The notes below the pieces were generated by a model. It saw nothing but the letters and a program-made list of their open reading frames with translations. It searched no databases and was not told where the DNA came from. Of a DNA stretch of 64,000 nucleotides, positions 1 through 9,376 are shown in pieces. The stretch covers positions 3,968,001-4,032,000 of the forward strand of contig NZ_CP009517.1 in NCBI RefSeq assembly GCF_000970305.1, given 5' to 3'. The translations under genes and the position numbers were made by a program. The DNA comes from Methanosarcina barkeri 3 (GTDB taxonomy: Archaea > Halobacteriota > Methanosarcinia > Methanosarcinales > Methanosarcinaceae). Position 1 is the stretch's first letter; each line of letters opens with the position of its first letter.

Positions 1-324
1 AAAAAGCTGGAGATGAAACTTATTGCCTTGATTGGTTTCTCTGCCTGAAGAAGGAAAGCAGAAAGTAGTTCCGAAAGGAACGGCAAAGGAAAGAAAATGT
101 TAAATAAGCAAACTCTAAAACTCAAAACTTGCTTCTTTGTGTTTCACATCTTAAGTGACTAATCAAGATTCGGATCATGAAAGCAATCCTAAAAAGTCCT
201 GTTATAAAAAGTCCTGTTAATTAGATTCCACGAAGCTAAAGAATTCGGGGTTTTACCCTTCGACCTATAAAAAGCAGATAAAATTAAGTAAAAAATAAAA
301 AATAGAAAAATGAAGAAAATAAAT
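1..324. other. Intergenic, no gene
   Basis: A+T-rich DNA downstream of proC with no supported gene. At 221-240 there is a short motif (ATTCCACGAAGCTA) that recurs as ATTCCACGGAGCTA near 12495. In both places an AAAAAG..GATAAAATT segment follows within about 60 bases, so this may be a degenerate dispersed repeat. A doublet AAAGTCCTGTTA occurs at 190-220. Confidence 0.5.
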
Positions 325-1143
325 TTATTTCTTCCCAAGCTCTTTTGAGCGTTCGGTTGCCCTTATAACTGCGTTCATAAATGCAGCTCTGACTCCGGCT
401 TCTTCAAGGGCATGAACACCCTGAATTGTAGTTCCGGCAGGAGAAGTAACCATATCCTTGAGTTCTCCGGGGTGCATGCCTGTCTCAAGCATCATTTTTG
501 CAGCCCCAAGTACAGTTTGGGCTGAGAGAGTGAGGGCACTTTTTCTATCCATTCCTTCAAGGACAGCCCCATCGGCCATTGCCTCAATCACTGGAAAGAT
601 AAATGCCGGCCCGCTGCCTGAAAGACCTGTAACGACATCCATCAGGGATTCAGGCTCCTGAACTGCGGTACCTACTGCAGAAAAGATTTCAAGAGCAGTT
701 TTCATGTCTTCGGAAGTAGCATATTTACCTGGAGCAATGCCTGAAGCAGCTTCGGAAACTGTGGCTGCAATGTTTGGCATTACACGTATGACTCTTGTGC
801 CAGCAGGAAGTGCATTTTCGTAAGTAGCAAGAGGTACACCGGCTGCAATTGAGATTATAAGTTTATCGGAAGTTATGTAAGCTTTAAGATTTTCAAGTAC
901 CGAACCCAGAGTCTGGGGCTTCACCGCCAGGATAAGAATATCGGATGCCTTGGCGATAACAGAATTGTCAGTGGATACATTAATGCCAAGCTTTGCTTTC
1001 AGATCGTTCAAGAAAGGTTCGTACACATCGCTTGCACCAAGATTTTCAGGTTTTACAATTCCGGCCTTTATAATTCCCTGCATGAGAGCAGAGCCCATTT
1101 TTCCTGCTCCGATAAATCCTATCTTTCGGTTATGATCTACCAT
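325..1143 (-). CDS. proC: Pyrroline-5-carboxylate reductase
   Basis: Last step of proline synthesis: NAD(P)H-dependent reduction of 1-pyrroline-5-carboxylate to proline in the cytoplasm. The 272-residue protein has the family's usual length. It has an N-terminal Rossmann dinucleotide site (GFIGAGKMG at about residues 9-17). The C-terminal dimerisation and substrate domain has LSGSGPAFIF near 170 and SPAGTT near 232, which corresponds to the family SPGGTT motif. It is the last gene of the minus-strand set proA-proB-proC. The 219-bp gap to proB means it may be co-transcribed or have its own promoter. Confidence 0.96.
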   Translation of the reverse strand: MVDHNRKIGFIGAGKMGSALMQGIIKAGIVKPENLGASDVYEPFLNDLKAKLGINVSTDNSVIAKASDILILAVKPQTLGSVLENLKAYITSDKLIISIAAGVPLATYENALPAGTRVIRVMPNIAATVSEAASGIAPGKYATSEDMKTALEIFSAVGTAVQEPESLMDVVTGLSGSGPAFIFPVIEAMADGAVLEGMDRKSALTLSAQTVLGAAKMMLETGMHPGELKDMVTSPAGTTIQGVHALEEAGVRAAFMNAVIRATERSKELGKK

Positions 1144-1362
1144 ATAATTTCTCCTATTTCCAAAATAAATGCAAATATAGAGGCAACTGCCTCAAAACGT
1201 ATTTTTAACTAATATTGAGTAATTAAAAAGGACTTTAGAGTCCAAATAAATTTTTAAGAAATTAGTAGATTGATAAAGTTTCCAAACTACAAGAAATTAA
1301 TTGGATTCTTCAGAAATCCCGAAAAATCCGGTTTAGTTCTTCGAACATGCTGGAGATTTAAC

Positions 1363-2514
1363 TCATTTTTCCAGTATACCAACATTTTCTTTTTTTATTA
1401 CATTATTGTAATTGTTATAGCCCAAAATACTCTCAATTTCGTCGGTGTGGGCTCCTTTTATCTTTATAAGTTCTTCAGAGGTATAGTCTGTGATTCCTTT
1501 CGCAAAGACCCTGCCTTCACACTCTAATCTAACCACATCTCCCCTATCAAAACTTCCCTCAACTTCTACAACTCCTGCCGGAAGAAGGCTGTTTTTTCCG
1601 AGGACTGCAGCTTTTGCCCCTGCGTCTACACGGATAGTGCCCGAAGCCCTTGCAAGAAGGATCCAGCGAGCACGGTTTTTCTGGATATGCCTTTCAGCCA
1701 GGAATAGGGTACCAATTTCATCTCCAGACAAAACTTTTAGGAGTACGTTTTCAATCTCGCTATTTGCAATCAAAACGTAACAACCTGCCATACTACAGAT
1801 TTTTGCAGCTTTTATTTTGGTCCTCATTCCCCCTACGCCCTTAAAGCTTGTTGGGTCACCCCCATAACTTTCAATTTCAGGTGTGATTTTTTCCACAAGA
1901 GAGATGAGTCTGGCATCGTTGTGCATCTTTGGGTTTTTGTCAAAGAGACCGTCGATATCCGAAAGAATAACCAGGAGATCAGCATCGATTTTGCTTGCAA
2001 CCATTGCAGAAAGCTTGTCATTGTCTCCGAAGATTGCTTCAATCTCGTTTGTACAGGTGCAGTCATTTTCGTTTATTATGGGAACTACCCCATATTCAAG
2101 AAGGGTAGAAATACTGTTTCTGAGGTTAAGGTAGGATATCCGGTCAGAGTAAAAGTCATAAGTAAGAAGGATCTGAGCAACTTTTATCCCATGCTTCGAA
2201 AAAGCTTCGCTCCAGTACTGCATAAGGATGCTCTGTCCAACTGCTGCCGCTGCTTGTCTGATAGGAATTTCACGAGGTTTTGGGGCAATGCCCAGTTCAT
2301 AGAGTCCTACGCCTATTGCTCCCGAACTTACCACAATTACCTCTTTTCCGCGACTTCGAAGCTCGGAGACCTGAGCTGCGATACTTTCCATAAAAGCAGG
2401 ATCAATACTGCAGTTTTCTTTTGTACTGTCACAATTTTGTTTTGTAATTGAGGAAGTACCTATCTTGATAACGATTTTATTAACATCATTGAGAAATTGA
2501 TTTCTATCTGTCAA
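1363..2514 (-). CDS. proB: Glutamate 5-kinase with PUA domain
   Basis: ATP-dependent phosphorylation of glutamate to gamma-glutamyl phosphate, first step of proline synthesis. The amino-acid-kinase domain (about residues 10-270) shows KIGTSSIT, INENDCT, FGDNDKLSA, ILSDIDGLF and GVGGMRTKI. A C-terminal PUA domain (about 285-375) follows, as in the long bacterial-type ProB. The length of 383 residues is normal. In bacteria this enzyme is feedback-inhibited by proline through the kinase domain; nothing in the sequence contradicts that here. It lies about 200 bp downstream of proA. Confidence 0.96.
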   Translation of the reverse strand: MTDRNQFLNDVNKIVIKIGTSSITKQNCDSTKENCSIDPAFMESIAAQVSELRSRGKEVIVVSSGAIGVGLYELGIAPKPREIPIRQAAAAVGQSILMQYWSEAFSKHGIKVAQILLTYDFYSDRISYLNLRNSISTLLEYGVVPIINENDCTCTNEIEAIFGDNDKLSAMVASKIDADLLVILSDIDGLFDKNPKMHNDARLISLVEKITPEIESYGGDPTSFKGVGGMRTKIKAAKICSMAGCYVLIANSEIENVLLKVLSGDEIGTLFLAERHIQKNRARWILLARASGTIRVDAGAKAAVLGKNSLLPAGVVEVEGSFDRGDVVRLECEGRVFAKGITDYTSEELIKIKGAHTDEIESILGYNNYNNVIKKENVGILEK

Positions 2515-2636
2515 TCACAAGGCCTCGTAAAATATTTTGAGAATGCAGCTGAAATAAGTAACAGCCACAATCCGGATTTCCATCGCTTGCACTCAATTTG
2601 CGCTGGTATTTCAATTCAGATATATAAACATATCAT

Positions 2637-2706
2637 AATTCTTCGATATTCTTCAATAATCTTCGATATTCTCCAATAATCTTCGATATTCTTCGAGAAT
2701 CTTCGG
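2637..2706. repeat. Tandem repeat between proA and proB
   Basis: About 3.5 copies of a 20-bp unit based on CTTCGATATTCTTCAATAAT, with small changes between copies. It lies between the proA stop and the proB start. Confidence 0.75.
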
Positions 2707-2713
2707 CAGGATT

Positions 2714-4057
2714 TCAATCTACATTCTCAAATTTAAGGTCAAGTTTTCTGTGTGTATAGGCTTTTGCATTTTCTCCTGCATAATCTGCAACAACCTGCCC
2801 TTTCCCGAGCAAGATATATTTGTAGATCAGGAGGCCTTCCATGCCTACAGGTCCACGAGAATGGATTTTGTTTGTGCTGATTCCTACCTCAGCCCCTTTC
2901 CCATAACGATAGCCATCCGCAAAACGGGTTGAAGCGTTTACCATAACACTCGAAGAATCAACAAGTCCTGTGAACTCTTTTCTTCTAGAAGCATTCTCAG
3001 TTATTATTCCGTCGGTGTGATGAGAACCGAACATGTTTATATGGTCGATGGCTTCCTTTATGGTATCAACGAGTTTTATCGAAAGAACAAGATCATTGTA
3101 CTCAAGACTCCAGTCTTCGTCCGTAGCTTTTGAAAGAGGAGAAATCCCTCTTTTTTCAAGCAGAGCATAGCTGTCTTCATCACAGCGTAATTCAACCCTT
3201 GCGCCGAGGTACATTTCTGCCATTTTCGGCAGGAAAGTATCCGCAATTTTACGGTTTACCAGAAGGGTTTCAATGGCGTTGCACACTGCAGGATACTGTA
3301 CTTTCGCATCGAAGCAAACCTTCCAGGCTGTATCGAGGTCCGCATATTCATCCACATAGATATGACAGATCCCGCTAGTATGTCCGAGTACCGGAATTTT
3401 CGTATTTTCCTGGATAAACTTAACAAACTCATTTGAGCCCCTTGGGATCAGGAGGTCTACATAAGCATCAAGACTCAAAAGATCCATTATCTCTTCTCTT
3501 GTTTCCATAAGCTGGAAAGCCCCTACTGGCATGCCGGCGGTAGATTCTATGGCTTTTACAAGGATCTGAAAAATAGTGCGGTTTGACTCTCGAGCTTCAC
3601 TCCCGCCTTTGAAGATGGTCGCGTTCCCGCTCTTAAGGCAAAGAGACATAACCTGAGGCACCACATCAGGCCGGGATTCAAAGATGACACCTATAAGGCC
3701 GATTGGACAGCTCACCTGGTAGAGAATAAGGTCTTTGTCCAGCTCAAGAGTAGAGAGGGTGTCTCCTACAGGGTCTTTAAGTTTAACTACATCTCTGATT
3801 CCTGCAATCATTCCGTCAATTTTTGAGTCGCTTACTTTAAGTCTGTCTACAAGAGCCTGAGTGAGCTTCCCTTTCTTTTTCAGTTCCACTGCAGATTCAA
3901 GGTCTTTTGCGTTTGCATCCAGAATAGCTTTCCTTTCCTTGTCAAGGGCCTGAGCCATAGCCTCAAGCGCCTGATTTTTTATTTCCGTACTTACACTGGA
4001 AAGCTCAATCGATGCCTTTTTTGCCTGTATTACTTTGGATTTAATATCTTCAGCCAT
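2714..4057 (-). CDS. proA: Gamma-glutamyl phosphate reductase
   Basis: NADPH-dependent reduction of gamma-glutamyl phosphate to glutamate semialdehyde, second step of proline synthesis. It belongs to the aldehyde dehydrogenase superfamily. The probable catalytic cysteine is C259 in the context YPAVCNAIETLLV. Other family signatures are FESRPDVVPQ (about 127-136), KGGSEA (150-155) and LGHTSGICHIYVD (224-235). The 447-residue length is slightly above the usual 415-430. It is the promoter-proximal gene of the proABC set. The start ATG is preceded by GAAGGTAATT. Confidence 0.96.
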   Translation of the reverse strand: MAEDIKSKVIQAKKASIELSSVSTEIKNQALEAMAQALDKERKAILDANAKDLESAVELKKKGKLTQALVDRLKVSDSKIDGMIAGIRDVVKLKDPVGDTLSTLELDKDLILYQVSCPIGLIGVIFESRPDVVPQVMSLCLKSGNATIFKGGSEARESNRTIFQILVKAIESTAGMPVGAFQLMETREEIMDLLSLDAYVDLLIPRGSNEFVKFIQENTKIPVLGHTSGICHIYVDEYADLDTAWKVCFDAKVQYPAVCNAIETLLVNRKIADTFLPKMAEMYLGARVELRCDEDSYALLEKRGISPLSKATDEDWSLEYNDLVLSIKLVDTIKEAIDHINMFGSHHTDGIITENASRRKEFTGLVDSSSVMVNASTRFADGYRYGKGAEVGISTNKIHSRGPVGMEGLLIYKYILLGKGQVVADYAGENAKAYTHRKLDLKFENVD

Positions 4058-5359
4058 ATAATTACCTTCTAATATGACGACTTCTGTATATCCCTAATTA
4101 AGAAGCTGGGCAGCCAAATCTGTTACCGTATCAGTAAATTTGCAGAAGATTCGGCATTACTCGATATCGGATAGAAGTAAAATCTTACTATTAGATTATA
4201 TGTAATGATTTTATCATTGAACTACAGGTAACGGTCTAATTACTGAATTATAGGTAACAGTCTAATTACTGAATTATAGGTAACGGTCTAATTAATAAAT
4301 TACAGGTAATGGTCTAATTAATAAATTACAGGTAACAGTTTGGTAATTGAATTACAAATGATAGAACTTACCGTTAAATAATTGAATAGTAGTGCTGAAC
4401 TTAGATTAAATATCGAATTAAACTGAAGGTTATTTTTCTCTTTAGTATTGAGGATATACCATAATTCTAAAGACGTATTAATTCTTCCGCTCCATAGAAG
4501 TAAACGCGGAAAAAACTAATGTAGTTCTGTAATACTTTTTAAACTCTGTAATATGTTTAAATTCTGTAGTACATTTTAATACCTTATTTGTACACTATTT
4601 TGGTATATGATATAGCGAAGTTCTAAATAAGAGATTTCATTTTACCGGCAATGTTGTATTTATAAAGTTTTACTCACACTGCTTTACTCACAATATTTTA
4701 CTTCCAATATTTTACTTCCAATGTCCTTGCAGCATTATATAGAGGTTTTTAACTCTGGACATTTTATATGGTGACCTGGTCCCAGGAGCGCAACTTACTA
4801 AGATATTTCTTATTAGATTAACCTGAAGTAAGGTTTTAAAGTAAAACTTTATCTTATTAAAATTTATTTTTTAAAGTTTATTTTTGATTCTACAAAATTG
4901 GGAGTCCTTGAGTAGGTTGATATAATCGATAAAGTTGTTCTAGTTTCAACTTTAGAAAAATTTTGAATTAACAATATAGTAGCATGACGTTATTTATTTT
5001 GTTACATTTATAAAAATGGTGGAATTCGGATTCATTGAAAGATATTATTTCAAAACGAATATATATAAGATGAATATAACTAGAATACGCGACTCTATTA
5101 TTTGGAAGCGTATACTACATCTGAAAAAAGAAATTGCAAGGTACCCTTATAATTTTTGAAGATCTCTTACAAAAGAGAGATGAATTTTACAGCCCAGGGA
5201 CCAGACCATATATCGCGCCGTAAAAGTAACTAAAAGGTCATAAGAGGCCTGAAATATCCGAAAACTCGGCTGTTCAGCATATCTCATACACAAAGATTAT
5301 TATAGGGGTAAATCCATATCGAAATGGGGATAACTTCAGTATATTGGTGGTGTGTAAAA
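4058..5359. other. 1.3-kb intergenic region between divergent genes
   Basis: No gene is supported. It contains a 26-bp tandem repeat (4219-4348), several short ACTCACAATATTTTACTTCC-type duplications (4665-4725), and a strong TATA-like box (about 5057-5067) that may drive the DUF356 gene. A short hairpin lies at about 5161-5180. Related CTGGTCCC-containing motifs lie at 4774-4793 and, inverted, at 5192-5208. The length is unusual for this genome segment. Confidence 0.5.
4219..4348. repeat. 26-bp tandem repeat, five copies
   Basis: Five near-identical copies of a 26-bp unit of the form GAATTATAGGTAACAGTCTAATTACT, upstream of proA. Copies differ at a few positions, for example AATAAATTAC in place of TACTGAATTA. 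Confidence 0.85.
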
Positions 5360-5776
5360 ATGAAATCATTCGCATTAGTCCGGGCAGACGATTCGGACAA
5401 AGTAAAAATAGCCTTACATGATCTAGAACGATACGGACATATTCAATTTTCAGCTACTCCAAAATGCATAGAGCCAAACTATGCTGATGAACTTCTTGTT
5501 AGTGTAATGGGCGTATCCCTCAAGTCAAAATGCAACTCTGCAGCACTGGTGGAATTAAATAATCACGCAGGAGCAGCAATTAGTAGGCTGAAAAAAATTC
5601 ATCCTCCTGCTCATATAATTATCATCAGCCCAAGGCACAAAATGTTTGAAGAGCTGGCTGGCAAGTTTCCAAAATATCCGGAATTTGACAGAACATTCAA
5701 CCATCAGAAGAGTCCGCAGAGTATGGAGATAATTCAGGAGAAAGCAGAATCTTCCAATCCCATGCATAAAGAATAA
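5360..5776 (+). CDS. DUF356-like methanogen protein
   Basis: A 138-residue cytoplasmic protein of unknown function. It begins MKSFALVRADD and resembles the methanogen-restricted DUF356 family. It has no membrane segment and no catalytic motif I can name. I start it at the ATG at 5360, because GGTGGTG lies just upstream at about 5346-5352; an upstream in-frame ATG at 5324 has no ribosome-binding site. The last 25 residues are polar and probably disordered. Confidence 0.6.
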   Translation: MKSFALVRADDSDKVKIALHDLERYGHIQFSATPKCIEPNYADELLVSVMGVSLKSKCNSAALVELNNHAGAAISRLKKIHPPAHIIIISPRHKMFEELAGKFPKYPEFDRTFNHQKSPQSMEIIQEKAESSNPMHKE

Positions 5777-5927
5777 AACAACTCCGTCAATTGTTAATGT
5801 TAACTCAAGTCAATGTTAACTTAAATATTTGTATTCAGCAATATTCATAACATTAACTTTAATATTAAATATTACTTTAATATTAATTTTTGAACTTGAC
5901 CTCAAATTTAATTTTTAAGATGTAGAC

Positions 5928-6401
5928 TTATTGGAAATCCTGTTTGCAGGAACCAGTTTTCAGTCTCAGCTTGGAAACATAAGTGTACAAACTTTCTATG
6001 TCTTTAATTTCCTTCTGAGAGATGAATCGGAGTTTATTTCGGATCTCAAGATCAGGTTTCAAACCGAAACTCTGGAAGTATCCAGAAAGCTTTATAGCCA
6101 GAATGTCACCTCGTCTGTCCCAATCAGTTAGTATAACTACTTCACTACCAAGACGCGCAATTTTCTCAGAGAAGTTAAAAAGAGATTGACGAGTTGCAAG
6201 TTCAAAATTGCCTTTAATTCCAAGCCTTTTTAGTGAGAGAACGTCTCTTTTTCCTTCAACAATGATAATTGCTCCCCTTCCAGAATATTCAGAGAGTTCG
6301 GAGAGCAGCTCTTCAATCCTTTCAAGCCTTTTTCTGTAAATTTCGAGATCAGCCACGTTTTCTGCAACCTTATTATTAATTAAAATTTTAGAGAACCGCA
6401 T
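5928..6401 (-). CDS. Small archaeal TOPRIM-domain protein
   Basis: A 157-residue protein with a TOPRIM fold, the nucleotidyl-transfer/hydrolase domain of primases, topoisomerases and RNase M5-like enzymes. The two signature acidic motifs are visible: VEGKRD at about 48-53 and DWDRRG at about 97-102. Length and order fit the archaeal UPF0292 family. The partner and substrate are unknown. It is a stand-alone domain; no helicase or primase zinc domain is attached. A DUF167 gene lies 100 bp upstream on the same strand. Confidence 0.8.
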   Translation of the reverse strand: MRFSKILINNKVAENVADLEIYRKRLERIEELLSELSEYSGRGAIIIVEGKRDVLSLKRLGIKGNFELATRQSLFNFSEKIARLGSEVVILTDWDRRGDILAIKLSGYFQSFGLKPDLEIRNKLRFISQKEIKDIESLYTYVSKLRLKTGSCKQDFQ

Positions 6402-6500
6402 TACATATAAGTAGTTTACTTATAACAGTTTACTTATCAGGAGATAAAGAAATTACTCTTAAAGTTTAATTATTTTTAAGTACAGTTTTAAATTTCTTGT

Positions 6501-6818
6501 TTATTTCTTTAAACGCTCTCCAAAAACTGAAACTGCCTGTTGATATGAAACTCCTTTTAACAATAAAGATTTCTTACTACTTGTTGCCCCGCTGTTTATA
6601 ATAATATCCGAACTACTAATTGTAAAAAGTTCAGCAAGGCATTCTACCAGCTGTTCGTTTGCCTTTCCTTTCTGGGGATTTTTGGTTAGTTTTACTTCAA
6701 TTCGTTTGCGCCACTCATTATAACCGCTTGGAACCGAAATAGACCTGGAGCCTGGAGTAACTTCTATATCAACAATCACACTGGACCCCATATCTGATAT
6801 CGCCTCTTCGAAAGACAT
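6501..6818 (-). CDS. DUF167/UPF0235 (YggU-like) protein
   Basis: A 105-residue conserved small protein. The family hallmarks are present: VTPGSRSISV near residue 21, LTKNPQKGKANEQLVECLAELF (about 44-65) and GATSSKKSLLLKG (about 77-89). The function is unknown in all domains of life. It is on the same strand as the TOPRIM gene and separated by about 100 bp, so the two may be co-transcribed. Confidence 0.85.
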   Translation of the reverse strand: MSFEEAISDMGSSVIVDIEVTPGSRSISVPSGYNEWRKRIEVKLTKNPQKGKANEQLVECLAELFTISSSDIIINSGATSSKKSLLLKGVSYQQAVSVFGERLKK

Positions 6819-6952
6819 ATCTTTTATCTTTCTGGAGGATCATATAAATCAATGACGGATTTACCTATCAAAGCAAAAAATAATCGGAGACAATGGAACA
6901 TAAGCTTAAAATTTCAAGCAAGTGAAGTTTCAAACAAGTAATGCTAAAACAA

Positions 6953-7050
6953 TTAGTATTCAAATGAGTAATAATTCAAATGAGTAATAATTCAAATGAG
7001 TAATAATTCAATGAGTAATAATTCAAATGAGTAATAACTCAACAAGTAAC
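6953..7050. repeat. 16-bp tandem repeat
   Basis: About six copies of AATTCAAATGAGTAAT, the outer copies diverged. It lies in the gap upstream of the DUF167 gene. Confidence 0.8.
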
Positions 7051-7114
7051 AATTCAAACTAGATAGATATTGTTCAAGGAACTTCCGGAAAAAAAGTTTT
7101 TAAAAGAATGGGAA

Positions 7115-7281
7115 AATAGTGTTGTAGCCCTGGCGCACTAACTCCGAAAGCTCATCCTCTGGTTTTCCGCAGTCACTTTCAGTTACCCTCGTGCAGGGCA
7201 GTATCACACTATTAATGTACCGCATTGGGGTTGTCTGTACACTCACAGTCAGGATTTTCCATTACCTCATGCAAGGACCTA
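7115..7281 (-). ncRNA. Candidate H/ACA-type small RNA (two hairpins)
   Basis: On the minus strand, the helix pairing 7269-7276 with 7220-7225 is followed at once by TACA (7219-7216). The helix pairing 7199-7194 with 7132-7127 (GCCCTG/CAGGGC) is also followed at once by TACA (7126-7123). Two hairpins each ending in an ACA box is the archaeal H/ACA guide layout. Both apical parts carry GA-rich segments that could form kink-turns. A TATA box (7301-7309) lies about 25 nt upstream of the predicted 5' end. A run of seven T residues on the transcribed strand lies downstream (about 7088-7094). Target sites were not worked out. It could be another structured RNA. Confidence 0.6.
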
Positions 7282-7299
7282 TACAATGCGACGAAGCCA

Positions 7300-7312
7300 C
7301 ATTATATACATA
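7300..7312 (-). promoter_or_regulatory. TATA box of the 7.1-kb small RNA
   Basis: The minus strand reads TGTATATAATG. It lies about 25 bases upstream of the predicted first base of the two-hairpin RNA, the correct distance for archaeal TBP-dependent initiation. Confidence 0.6.
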
Positions 7313-7709
7313 ATAATATATAAAAATGTCGACGAACTGTTGATTAATTACATTACAATATTAAGGAAATAGTTACATTAAAGCTGATTTTTCTCAAGAA
7401 AATGATTTAGATTATAAAGGCAACATAAGAACATAAGATTGCAAAAATAACCTAAAAGAGTTCAGAATTAACTGCTAACTGTGAAGATAGACATCATAAA
7501 AAAGCAACAAATAAAGAAAAGAGTAGTAAGTGCTATTCCTAACAAAATTACATTCTCAAAAAGACTGTGTTCTGGGAAAATTGAATTTTGAAGAAGTGTA
7601 CATTCTGAAAAGATTATAATGTAAAAATATGAAGAAAAACTTATATATCATGTACATGTTTGCTCTTCCACAAATTGAGCATAGTGCTTAATGAGTAGCT
7701 GAGGTGCAT

Positions 7710-8819
7710 ATGTACGGCACTGAACAGATAATTCCAGGGACAATTATTGCAGGCCCCGAACTGGAACCCATTGAGGGGTACATCTGCGTAAAGAGAGGAA
7801 TAATTACGGAAATTGGGGAGGAGCGTACACCCTCTAAAAATATAATTGCTCCCTGCTTTGTCAATGCACATACTCACCTTGGAGACTCGGTATTCAAAGA
7901 CCCTCCTCTGGGAAGGACTTCCGGCTTTCGGATTCAAAGAGACCTGGATGCTCTTGTAAAGCCTCCTGACGGGTTAAAACATAGAATATTAAGAGACACA
8001 CCATACAAAACTCTAATCGAAGGCATGAGAAAGTCCTTGCTGGATATGATAGAAACCGGAACCTGTGCTTTTGCTGATTTCAGGGAAGGGGGTGTTGTAG
8101 GAGTTGCAGCCCTGAATAAAGCTCTTGAAGGACTCAAACTTCATTCCATGACACTGGGCAGACCTACGGAGCCTGAACTACCGACTCAAGTTGTACTGGC
8201 AGAAGTGAGAAGAATTCTTCTACACTCAACCGGACTTGGGATAAGTGGGGCAAATGACCTTGATTTCAAACTGTTGGAGAATATTTCTACCTGCACACGG
8301 CAACATAGAAAAATCTTTGCAATTCATGCCGGAGAAAAAGACACGAGCGATATAGAAAAAGCATTGTCGCTTAAGCCGGATCTCTTGGTTCATTTGACAA
8401 ATGCTACAAGAAAAGATATTGAAGACGTGGCTGATGCGAAGATTCCGGTTGTTGTCTGTCCCAGATCTAATCTAATTACAGGAGCCGGAATTGCACCTGT
8501 TGCCGAGATGCTGGAGGCTGGAATAAAAGTGGCTGCAGGAACGGATAATGTAATGTTAAATTCTGTAAATATGTTTGCTGAAATGGAATTTATGTCTAAG
8601 ATTTTTTCTATTGATGATAGGCAAGTATTTAAAATTTGCACACTTAATGGTTCCTTTGTAATGGGATCTAATTCTACGGGCTCAATACAAAAGGGGAATA
8701 AAGCTAATCTCATGATCCTGAATGGAAATTCCAATAATCTTGCAGGGATAAAGAACCCCATAAGTGGAATTACAAGGCGGGCAAGACCCGATGACATATT
8801 ATCAGTACTTCATTCATAA
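7710..8819 (+). CDS. Amidohydrolase (chlorohydrolase/deaminase-like)
   Basis: Metal-dependent hydrolase of the amidohydrolase superfamily; the substrate is unknown, with cytosine/guanine deaminase or chlorohydrolase types the nearest guess. Metal ligands are visible in order: NAHTHLGD (about 51-58), AIHAGE (about 213-218), LVHLTNA (about 235-241) and the catalytic Asp in AAGTDNVML (about 277-285). A GTG at 7704 is in frame, but the ATG at 7710 follows GAGGTG and is the better start. The length of about 369 residues is slightly short for the family. It is followed within 20 bp by a universal stress protein gene, so the two probably share a transcript. Confidence 0.85.
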   Translation: MYGTEQIIPGTIIAGPELEPIEGYICVKRGIITEIGEERTPSKNIIAPCFVNAHTHLGDSVFKDPPLGRTSGFRIQRDLDALVKPPDGLKHRILRDTPYKTLIEGMRKSLLDMIETGTCAFADFREGGVVGVAALNKALEGLKLHSMTLGRPTEPELPTQVVLAEVRRILLHSTGLGISGANDLDFKLLENISTCTRQHRKIFAIHAGEKDTSDIEKALSLKPDLLVHLTNATRKDIEDVADAKIPVVVCPRSNLITGAGIAPVAEMLEAGIKVAAGTDNVMLNSVNMFAEMEFMSKIFSIDDRQVFKICTLNGSFVMGSNSTGSIQKGNKANLMILNGNSNNLAGIKNPISGITRRARPDDILSVLHS

Positions 8820-8837
8820 AGCAAATGGAGAATAAAC

Positions 8838-9290
8838 ATGATGAGCGAATTTTACCGGAATATAGTGATTGCAACAGATGGATCCGAGAACAGCCTTAGG
8901 GCTATTTCTTACGGTATTGAGATTGCAAAACTCAGCGGAGCTACGGTTCACGCTCTCTACGTAACAGATATAACTTCTTTTTCTTCGATGCCTATGGATG
9001 CGGGATTGGAAGCAATATATGACACCCTGAGAGAAGAGGGGAAGAAAGCAATATCCGTGGTAAAGGAACACGGAGATGCCTCAGGAGTTGAGGTAAGAGA
9101 AGTAACATTGGAAGGTCACCCGAGCAATGAGATTATAAATTTCGCAGAAAATAACGATATTGACCTGATAGTTGTAGGCACCCTCGGCAAAAGCGGGCTC
9201 GACAGATTTCTGCTTGGAAGTGTTGCAGAGAAAGTAGTAAGAGGCTCAAAAGTCCCGGTCCTGGTCGTCCGGAGTGAAAAACAAGATTAA
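8838..9290 (+). CDS. Universal stress protein (UspA family)
   Basis: A 150-residue single-domain Usp. It begins with the beta-1 strand IVIATDGSENSLRAISYGIEIA. It carries the ATP-binding signature GTLGKSGLDRFLLGSVAEKVVRGSKVPVLVV (about 115-145), the GxxG-9x-G(S/T) motif of ATP-binding members. It probably binds ATP and acts as a cytoplasmic stress or regulatory protein. It lies 18 bp after the amidohydrolase and 86 bp before a CBS-domain gene, another adenosine-ligand sensor. Confidence 0.92.
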   Translation: MMSEFYRNIVIATDGSENSLRAISYGIEIAKLSGATVHALYVTDITSFSSMPMDAGLEAIYDTLREEGKKAISVVKEHGDASGVEVREVTLEGHPSNEIINFAENNDIDLIVVGTLGKSGLDRFLLGSVAEKVVRGSKVPVLVVRSEKQD

Positions 9291-9376
9291 GACTTTCTAG
9301 TCAACTGGAAGCCTTTTAAGAAATAGATATCGGAGAAAGAAAACCAGGATTTAGCGTATACAAAGGTGTATATCAA

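Noticed and set aside
1921-2451. 176-codon plus-strand frame opposite proB
   Set aside because: It lies entirely antisense to a well-supported proB and has no family resemblance.
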